A DNA stretch of 64,000 nt, from the NCBI RefSeq assembly GCF_026410285.1, contig NZ_JAPMLP010000002.1, positions 131,501 through 195,500 of the forward strand, written 5' to 3'. The DNA is from Sulfitobacter sp. F26169L (GTDB lineage: Bacteria > Pseudomonadota > Alphaproteobacteria > Rhodobacterales > Rhodobacteraceae). Every line of letters begins with the position of its first letter. Within the stretch, counting starts at the first letter, position 1. The position numbers were made by a program, and so were the translations under genes. Shown here piece by piece: positions 59,501-64,000 of the stretch. A model generated the notes under the pieces. The model had not been told where the DNA came from. It saw only the letters and a program-made list of their open reading frames with translations, and did not search any database.

Positions 59501-59660
59501 CTATGACCCGCGTTTCAGAACCGATGGCATCGTTGATGATCCTCTTGGGCAATTCAAGTGTTGCGTACAAAAACGGAAACGTCAGAATCGTAACCGCCAG
59601 CAAGACAAGCTGCTCGCGTTTGGAGTGCTTCCAGATAAAGGCAAACAGGCTGCTATCCAT
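56589..59660 (-). CDS. ABC-exporter-like protein with degenerate ATPase domain and C-terminal cyclic-nucleotide-binding domain
   Basis: Protein of about 1023 residues from the ATG at 59660 (AGAGAAAG about 8 nt upstream; another ATG at 59666). Residues ~1-320 form an exporter-type six-helix membrane domain. The nucleotide-binding domain is degenerate: the Walker A position (~378-390) reads AIKTSSQSERRAI with no GxxGxGK, Walker B (~794-806) reads DILIFDMALADSD lacking the catalytic Glu, and the switch His is replaced (FLDDRF). About 280 extra residues separate A from B. A Q-loop-like VSAQPYLFHGTI and a second PRLTLLENLIYG suggest two merged half-domains. Residues ~878-1005 resemble a CNMP-binding domain. 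Probably a regulatory or sensor protein rather than an active pump (inference). Confidence 0.85.
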   Translation of the reverse strand: MDSSLFAFIWKHSKREQLVLLAVTILTFPFLYATLELPKRIINDAIGSETRVIDVFGYELSQIQFLTVLCVAYLAAVLAHGLIKMRLNTMKGVVAERMLRRFRYSLIARMMRFPKRYFQDTSQGELVSMVTSEAEPMGGLMGDFLAQPVFQAGQMLIIVFFLFLQSFWFGLAGVALIPLQAYVIPMLQRQINLLNKDRIKEVRVLSAEIGETAAGITDLRTNGGWRFRLAGFTDRLGRLFDIRFKIYQKKFFMKFLNNFITQLTPFFFYLVGGILAIQGDITVGALVAALAAYKDLSSPWKELLAYYNQTQDMALRWDVVTERFEPAGVIDEALFEGTPDEIPHLKGEISLQNIVVRNSDGAAVLNDLSLTIPKGAQVAIKTSSQSERRAIAELLTRELLPTRGTVTMGGIDIASVHQAVIAARIGYVSAQPYLFHGTIGDNLLMSLRTSPKTVLWDPQHRDRVGIEARRAGNSLDSLKADWLDPALADLESLEDVHAWWFELSRVLNTDEGIIRGILGARVDADKQPELVRKIVSLRDEVHATLKERNLDGAVYRFDPETFNPAVALGSNILFASPSRDITQEGLANEKAFLSIIAEQGLAEQAIAISQTLVETLHQTFGMDGTNHPLFTALGIEDDLYERLVDIATRRRTRGDGALSELEFSLLLTVPFALTAEQIGPAFPDSFKDEILKLRRTRGAQLRELASDMFIPITPDNYLPRLTLLENLIYGRISAVAGLQADLVVDAVSDVLRAHDLRSAVAANVFDVPTAIGGANLPTTILERFSFTRAAIKRPDILIFDMALADSDLTRVREQLSRLLPDTIQIFLDDRFDAIESYDMFVEISHGRMNGVEGTESYDTTAGVSEDLRRKLEVIQRSELFGPLEPRAQRLLAFAAKWYDAPAGKIIFSTGEPPDATYLCLSGKAEITFRNKDGEEKHVATIEPGRVIGDLAVIVRQPRQANLTALEDSRFLRFGADQFRSVIENDKAVLLSLLQAVSENLTGAASVIRDARIEIPRDTFGDES

Positions 59661-59803
59661 GGACATGACTTTCTCTGGAAAATACTGGGGGCAAACTATG
59701 CGTGCGGGCGCGCCATTACAATGCAGGGAAGCCCGCAAATGCTTGCAGCAGCCCCATTGCACCATTATGCCTTTGGCAAAGAATTCCTCAGGAGAGCGCC
59801 CAG

Positions 59804-61570
59804 ATGTCCACTAACGCCCGTTTCGACAAATCAAAACTGCCCAGCCGTCACGTTACCGAAGGACCGGCGCGTGCGCCCCACCGCTCGTATTATTATGCGA
59901 TGGGCATGACCGAAGAGGAAATTCACCAGCCGCTGGTTGGTGTTGCAACCTGCTGGAACGAAGCGGCCCCGTGTAACATCGCGCTGAACCGTCAGGCGCA
60001 ATCTGTAAAGGTCGGCGTTGCCGCCGAACAGGGGACACCGCGCGAATTTACCACCATCACCGTTACAGACGGTATTGCGATGGGTCATGAGGGGATGCGC
60101 TCTTCGCTCGCCTCGCGTGAAGCGATTGCAGACACGGTCGAACTTACGATGCGCGGCCACTGCTATGACGCTATTGTGGGCCTTGCAGGGTGTGACAAAT
60201 CCCTGCCCGGTATGATGATGGCGATGATCCGCCTCAACGTGCCTTCGGTATTTATGTACGGCGGATCAATCCTGCCGGGCAAGGCGCCCAAAGGTGCTGA
60301 CGTGCCTGCGGATTTTGCGAACCGCGATCTAACAGTGCAAGACATGTTCGAGGCCGTCGGCAATTGGCAAAGCGGCACAATGTCCGAAGCAGCGCTGGAT
60401 GTGCTTGAGCGGGTGGCCTGCCCATCGGCCGGTGCGTGCGGTGGCCAGTTCACCGCTAATACCATGGCCTGTGTCTCCGAGGCGATCGGCCTTGCGTTGC
60501 CCAACTCATCCGGTGCGCCTGCCCCATACGAGAGCCGTGACGAATACGCGATTGCATCCGGTAAGGCCGTTATGAACCTCATCGAAAAGAACATTCGCGC
60601 ACGCGATATCTGCACACGTCAGGCATTTGAAAACGCGGCGCGAATCGTCGCTTGCACAGGCGGTTCGACCAACGCGGGTCTGCACTTGCCTGCGATGGCG
60701 CATGAAGCGGGGATTGATTTCTTCCTTGAAGATGTCTGCGAGATCTTCCGCGACACACCATACTTTGTCGACATGAAGCCGGGCGGCGCTTATGTGGCTA
60801 AAGACCTCTATGAGGCTGGCGGCGTGCCTGTGGTAATGCAGGAACTGCGCAAGGCGGGTCTGCTGCACGAAGATTGCCTGACCGTGACCGGCTATTCCAT
60901 GGGCGAAGAACTGGACAAACTAACGCGAGAAGCTGACGGAAAGGTGATTCACACCGTTGCTAACCCGATCAGCAAGACCGGTGGTGTTGTAGGTCTGAAA
61001 GGCAACCTCGCCCCTGAAGGCGCCATCGTGAAAATCGCAGGCATGGACGAGGAAGACATCGTCTTTACGGGCCCTGCATTGGTGTTTGAATGTGAACAGG
61101 ACGCCTTTGAAGCGGTACAAAACCGCTCGTATTCTGAAGGGGACGTGTTTGTCATCCGTAACGAGGGGCCACGCGGCGGTCCGGGGATGCGCGAAATGCT
61201 GGCCACCACTGCCGCGCTGTCTGGTCAGGGCATGGGAAAGAAAGTTGCGCTCATCACCGATGGCCGCTTTTCCGGTGCCACACGCGGATTCTGCGTCGGC
61301 CATGTTGGACCGGAGGCCGCAATGGGCGGGCCTATCGGCTTGTTGAAAAACGGCGATATGATTACCCTCAACGCAGTCACCGGCTCCATTTCGGTTGATC
61401 TGACGGACGAGGAATTGGAAACACGCAAGGCTGCGTGGGAGGGCCCGCGCGAAACGCTCTATGGTTCCGGTGCACTGTGGAAATATGCGCAATTGGTCGG
61501 CCCTACCTATCTGGGGGCGGTGACCCATCCGGGCGGCAAGAAAGAGCGCCATGACTACATGGACCTCTAA
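59804..61570 (+). CDS. ilvD: dihydroxy-acid dehydratase
   Basis: Iron-sulfur dehydratase that converts 2,3-dihydroxy-isovalerate and its homologue to the 2-keto acids of valine, leucine and isoleucine synthesis. The start is at 59804 with AGGAG 9 nt upstream, giving 588 residues; the longer frame from 59702 is not supported. Cluster ligands are visible at Cys57 (AAPCN), Cys130 (GCDKSLPG) and Cys212 ([12 protein letters not shown]). The C-terminal [24 protein letters not shown] is intact. Its last 20 bases overlap the lipoprotein gene. Confidence 0.97.
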   Translation: MSTNARFDKSKLPSRHVTEGPARAPHRSYYYAMGMTEEEIHQPLVGVATCWNEAAPCNIALNRQAQSVKVGVAAEQGTPREFTTITVTDGIAMGHEGMRSSLASREAIADTVELTMRGHCYDAIVGLAGCDKSLPGMMMAMIRLNVPSVFMYGGSILPGKAPKGADVPADFANRDLTVQDMFEAVGNWQSGTMSEAALDVLERVACPSAGACGGQFTANTMACVSEAIGLALPNSSGAPAPYESRDEYAIASGKAVMNLIEKNIRARDICTRQAFENAARIVACTGGSTNAGLHLPAMAHEAGIDFFLEDVCEIFRDTPYFVDMKPGGAYVAKDLYEAGGVPVVMQELRKAGLLHEDCLTVTGYSMGEELDKLTREADGKVIHTVANPISKTGGVVGLKGNLAPEGAIVKIAGMDEEDIVFTGPALVFECEQDAFEAVQNRSYSEGDVFVIRNEGPRGGPGMREMLATTAALSGQGMGKKVALITDGRFSGATRGFCVGHVGPEAAMGGPIGLLKNGDMITLNAVTGSISVDLTDEELETRKAAWEGPRETLYGSGALWKYAQLVGPTYLGAVTHPGGKKERHDYMDL

Positions 61571-62156
61571 ACCGCTTGCAGCGCTCGGCATCGCAGTTTT
61601 GCTGAGCGCTTGCGATGCGGCGACGACGGGAGGCGGCCTGCTGGACAACCTGAAGCCGCCATCCGACGCGGCGCTGCCGCCTGCTCCGCTCACCCAAGCG
61701 TTGATGATGCGGGGCAAGGTCACACTGGTGCCACCCACGGGGTTTTGTATTGATCCCGAAAGCCTGAGCCAGAGTTTTGCCCTCATGGCGCGATGCGATA
61801 CGCTTGGCGCGGCGACTGGTGGCGCGGGTGCACCTCTTGGCATGATGACGGTAAGTTTCGCGAGAAATACAAAGAATATACCGCTTCCGAGCGCCCAAGA
61901 AATTGCGACCGCCTCCGGTCTGGGGCCGCCCCTGGATGTGCGAAATCAAGACACAAGCGTTGTTTTCAAGACAACGGGTAAAGCGCCGGTCCCCGATCTG
62001 GCTGCCGCGCACTGGCGTTCTGTTGCCCAAGTCGGCGGTTTTTTCATGGGCGCCGCGTTATACGGCCCCGAAGGCAGACGCGCAGTTTCAACCGAAGGTG
62101 CAAGTTTTCTGCAAGAAATGATCAAACGCACTGCCGACAAAACCACAACGGGATAA
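61551..62156 (+). CDS. conserved lipoprotein of unknown function
   Basis: Protein of 201 residues with a lipoprotein signal: a positively charged start, a hydrophobic stretch and lipobox LLSAC with Cys21, followed by Asp22. An Asp at +2 often keeps lipoproteins in the inner membrane in enterobacteria; whether that holds here is unknown. The mature part contains [19 protein letters not shown] and a C-terminal [19 protein letters not shown] stretch. No domain recognised. The start codon lies inside the ilvD end (20-bp overlap), so translation is probably coupled. Confidence 0.82.
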   Translation: MTTWTSKPLAALGIAVLLSACDAATTGGGLLDNLKPPSDAALPPAPLTQALMMRGKVTLVPPTGFCIDPESLSQSFALMARCDTLGAATGGAGAPLGMMTVSFARNTKNIPLPSAQEIATASGLGPPLDVRNQDTSVVFKTTGKAPVPDLAAAHWRSVAQVGGFFMGAALYGPEGRRAVSTEGASFLQEMIKRTADKTTTG

Positions 62157-62276
62157 TCCACCTCCATGCTTGCGTGATGGTGCGCAGACATGGCATCTTG
62201 TCGAAAATGCACAGGCGTTCAGCAAGAGCTCAGTTTGGGGACCCATAAAGATGCAGGAAGCAGCAAGGCAGATATA

Positions 62277-63050
62277 ATGGCCAAATTAGGCGGAAACCTA
62301 CTGGATACGGCGTTTTACAGCCGGACAATTGCGAAATGGGCACGCAACGCGCGGATGGCGCGCTCTGCCGATTTGGTGTCGCTGCGCCGCCAGCGTTTGC
62401 GCGCCCGCCAGCTTAAGGCACATCTAGACAGTTTGATTCACGTCGCTGACGAACGGTTGTCTTTGCCGCTGGAGGGATCGACCAGCTTTCCCAAACCGCA
62501 CAACGCCGATTGGGCGTGGCGACCCGAATTGTGGCGCGGGCCTCTGCCCACTCCGGGCCTGTCGGCGGCGCAAACCCGATCTATGCTGGGCAGTGAGGTA
62601 ACGCTGTTTCACGATTGCGAGTTTTCCGAACTGACATTGCGCCAGTTGCGCAACCTGCGCGCCGAAGATCTGGCGCCTTACGGCCTGCGCATGGACGTTT
62701 TTCAATTCGACGGATCATTTCTGTCATTGGTTATTGATCTGCCCGAGGGTGGTGTTGACGGGTTGAAGCGCACGCATCTGATCCGCATGGACGCTATCAT
62801 CGAAATGGAAAAACCGATCGAGATTTTCGCCCGTCTGAATATCAAGAATGGTCCCAACACCGAGCAGATTGTACGCGAGGTCGACCTGACCCAAGATCAG
62901 ACGGTTGTAGAGTTTGATTTGGCCTACTCAAACCTGAATGAACGGCGGGTTGAGGGGGCATGGGTTGACCTGATATTTGAAGGGCCGGAAATGAATCAGG
63001 TTGTTCTGCGTGATCTGACATTCTCGCGGCGGCCACGCGCACAGATTTAG
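62277..63050 (+). CDS. DUF6478-like conserved protein
   Basis: Protein of 257 residues from the ATG at 62277 (MAKLGGNLLDTAFYSRTI); the longer frame from 62190 has no matching upstream signal. It resembles the roseobacter DUF6478 family (from memory, not searched): a basic N-terminal helix, WAWRPELWRGPLPTPGLS, LGSEVTLFHDCEFSELTLRQ and a beta-rich C-terminal half with LSLVIDLPEGGVDGL and LNIKNGPNTEQI. There is no signal peptide. It is followed after 41 bp by the next gene, likely cotranscribed. Confidence 0.8.
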   Translation: MAKLGGNLLDTAFYSRTIAKWARNARMARSADLVSLRRQRLRARQLKAHLDSLIHVADERLSLPLEGSTSFPKPHNADWAWRPELWRGPLPTPGLSAAQTRSMLGSEVTLFHDCEFSELTLRQLRNLRAEDLAPYGLRMDVFQFDGSFLSLVIDLPEGGVDGLKRTHLIRMDAIIEMEKPIEIFARLNIKNGPNTEQIVREVDLTQDQTVVEFDLAYSNLNERRVEGAWVDLIFEGPEMNQVVLRDLTFSRRPRAQI

Positions 63051-63091
63051 GACAAACGATTTAGCACCCTGAACGGGTGACGGAGGATGCG

Positions 63092-63466
63092 ATGACCAAC
63101 CTTGTGTTGACCAAGACCCAAATGCGACAAGGCGTTTGGGAAGGGCTACTGACAGGCGCGACAGACGGCGCGCTGCCCAAACTTGACGTGACCCATCAAG
63201 GCACACAGGTTCCCGATGTTTCGGTCACCGCGCTGGAGGATAAAAAGGGCCACGCCGTCAAAATCCCCATCCCGCCCGAAGCTGTCGCAGACGGGCTGCA
63301 AACGCTGTTGATCGCGGATGCCGCAACCGATGAGCAATTGGGCGCGATTACGCTAATGGCGGGTGAAGCATTGGGCGACGATTTGCGTGTCGAGGTTGAT
63401 CTGCTGCGCGCAGAACTGGATATGCTGAAACGCGCGTTTCGCCGTCACTGCCTCGAAACAGGGTAA
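63092..63466 (+). CDS. small conserved protein of unknown function
   Basis: Protein of 124 residues from the ATG at 63092, chosen because GGAGG lies 5 nt upstream; the GTG at 63077 precedes that site and is unlikely. Residues ~35-95 are beta-rich (PDVSVTALEDKKGHAVKIPI) and the C-terminus is a helix (LRVEVDLLRAELDMLKRAFR). It is probably cotranscribed with the DUF6478-like gene. Function not recognised. Confidence 0.78.
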   Translation: MTNLVLTKTQMRQGVWEGLLTGATDGALPKLDVTHQGTQVPDVSVTALEDKKGHAVKIPIPPEAVADGLQTLLIADAATDEQLGAITLMAGEALGDDLRVEVDLLRAELDMLKRAFRRHCLETG

Positions 63467-63550
63467 ATCCACAAATTGTGTATGCGCCGCATCCCTAACC
63501 TGACCGGTACTGGAAAAGCCCCAGCGTGCTTCATCAGTTTTGCGCAAACG

Positions 63551-63582
63551 ATAAAGGGCCGCCCCTGAAATAGAGCGGCCCC
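63551..63582 (-). terminator. terminator after ctpA
   Basis: On the minus strand GGGCCGC (63575-63581) pairs with GCGGCCC (63556-63562) around a 12-nt loop, followed by TTTAT (63551-63555). It lies 25 bp after the stop codon of the ctpA-like gene. The T-run is short, so efficiency is uncertain. Confidence 0.6.
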
Positions 63583-63606
63583 GATCAAACCGAAATTGCG
63601 GTTTGT

Positions 63607-64000
63607 TTACTTTTTCGACCCAAGCGCTGACAGACCTTTAAGAATGTCGATGGCATAGGCCAGTTGATAATCCTCGATCCGCAATTCAGCGGCTTTTTCG
63701 GCCTGTTCGCGGTCGGCTTTGATCTGGTTGATCTCGTCCTCGGTCAGGCTGTCATTGTTCAGGCTGCCCCGCAGGTCCGCTTCCGAGCGGGAACGGCGCA
63801 TTGTTGTTTCCTCGTCGTCTTCCTCCTCGGCGCGGCGCGGCGGCTGGGCAACGATGATATCAGGTGACACACCAAGCGACTGGATCGAGCGGCCCGATGG
63901 CGTGTAATAGCGCGCGGTAGTCAGGCGCATGGCCCCTTCGCTGCGCAACGGCATGACCGTCTGGACCGATCCCTTGCCAAAGCTCTTGGTGCCGATAACA
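63607..64000 (-). CDS. ctpA: S41 family C-terminal processing peptidase, 3' part only
   Basis: About 130 C-terminal residues; the rest lies beyond the window. At its upstream edge the frame reads [18 protein letters not shown], the S41 active-site segment where the Lys of SFGKGS is the general base. [16 protein letters not shown], also typical of CtpA, follows. The tail is acidic and charged (EEEDDEETT) and ends in a helical region with a Lys-Lys terminus. These peptidases trim C-termini of periplasmic proteins. The PDZ domain and catalytic Ser are not visible here. Confidence 0.92.
   Translation of the reverse strand, partial: VIGTKSFGKGSVQTVMPLRSEGAMRLTTARYYTPSGRSIQSLGVSPDIIVAQPPRRAEEEDDEETTMRRSRSEADLRGSLNNDSLTEDEINQIKADREQAEKAAELRIEDYQLAYAIDILKGLSALGSKK

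Noticed and set aside
56589-59660. Dedicated exporter (HlyB-like) for the giant RTX protein
   Set aside because: ATPase motifs are lost, a CNMP-type domain is fused, there is no HlyD or TolC partner, and its neighbours are CPBP protease, accD and folC.
1-64000. tRNA, rRNA, insertion sequences, replication origin
   Set aside because: None recognised when reading the intergenic regions; short RNA genes could still be missed by eye.

Overview
The window reads as chromosome from a marine Roseobacter-group alphaproteobacterium (Rhodobacterales). The basis is the protein set: DUF2794, DUF6478-like, I78-inhibitor-like lipoprotein, AFG1/ZapE, CPBP protease and paaI-paaK genes of roseobacter type, compact gene packing and very frequent 4-base ATGA start/stop overlaps. 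This is judged from family resemblance, not from a database search.

Left flank (1-9219): an HpcH/HpaI aldolase and an MFS permease (coupled), aspartate-semialdehyde dehydrogenase with a clear terminator, a secreted DUF4139 (MuiA-like) protein, an unknown protein with a duplicated C-terminal domain, a beta-carbonic anhydrase, a small helical protein, and a coupled M17 aminopeptidase / NlpC-P60 hydrolase pair.

Centre (9374-41494, minus strand): one uninterrupted 10,706-codon gene for a giant secreted RTX protein, half of the window. From N to C terminus: a ~680-residue block of nonapeptide calcium-binding repeats; a hydrophobic segment; an FrpC-type self-processing ('clip-and-link') module with its Asp-Pro site at residues 1169-1170; a unique ~500-residue region; about 34 RTX-plus-HCBP-related units (including a 423-bp tandem repeat in four copies); seven cadherin-like/VCBS-type domains; a second RTX block; about thirteen more cadherin-like/He_PIG domains; a short RTX block; ten 49-residue repeats; and a terminus ending Asp-Thr-Ile-Ile-Phe, as expected of a type I secretion substrate. 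Divergently transcribed across 586 bp is a HlyC-family toxin-activating lysine acyltransferase (42081-42683). A 20-bp palindrome lies almost exactly in the middle of that intergenic region. No type I exporter genes are in the window. The giant protein, its predicted self-cleavage and cross-linking module and the acyltransferase together are the most interesting system here.

Right flank (42796-64000): DUF2794; paaI-paaK; an I78-like lipoprotein; an AEC carrier; a chain fghA - YaiI/DUF188 - HAD hydrolase - ornithine cyclodeaminase-like - alpha/beta hydrolase with repeated ATGA couplings; an MFS permease; zapE; a minus-strand run (pseudo-ABC protein with cyclic-nucleotide-binding domain, CPBP protease, accD, folC, small membrane protein); ilvD with an overlapping lipoprotein; two small conserved proteins; and the 3' part of a C-terminal processing protease (ctpA) cut by the window edge. 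No rRNA, tRNA, CRISPR array, insertion sequence or replication origin was recognised.
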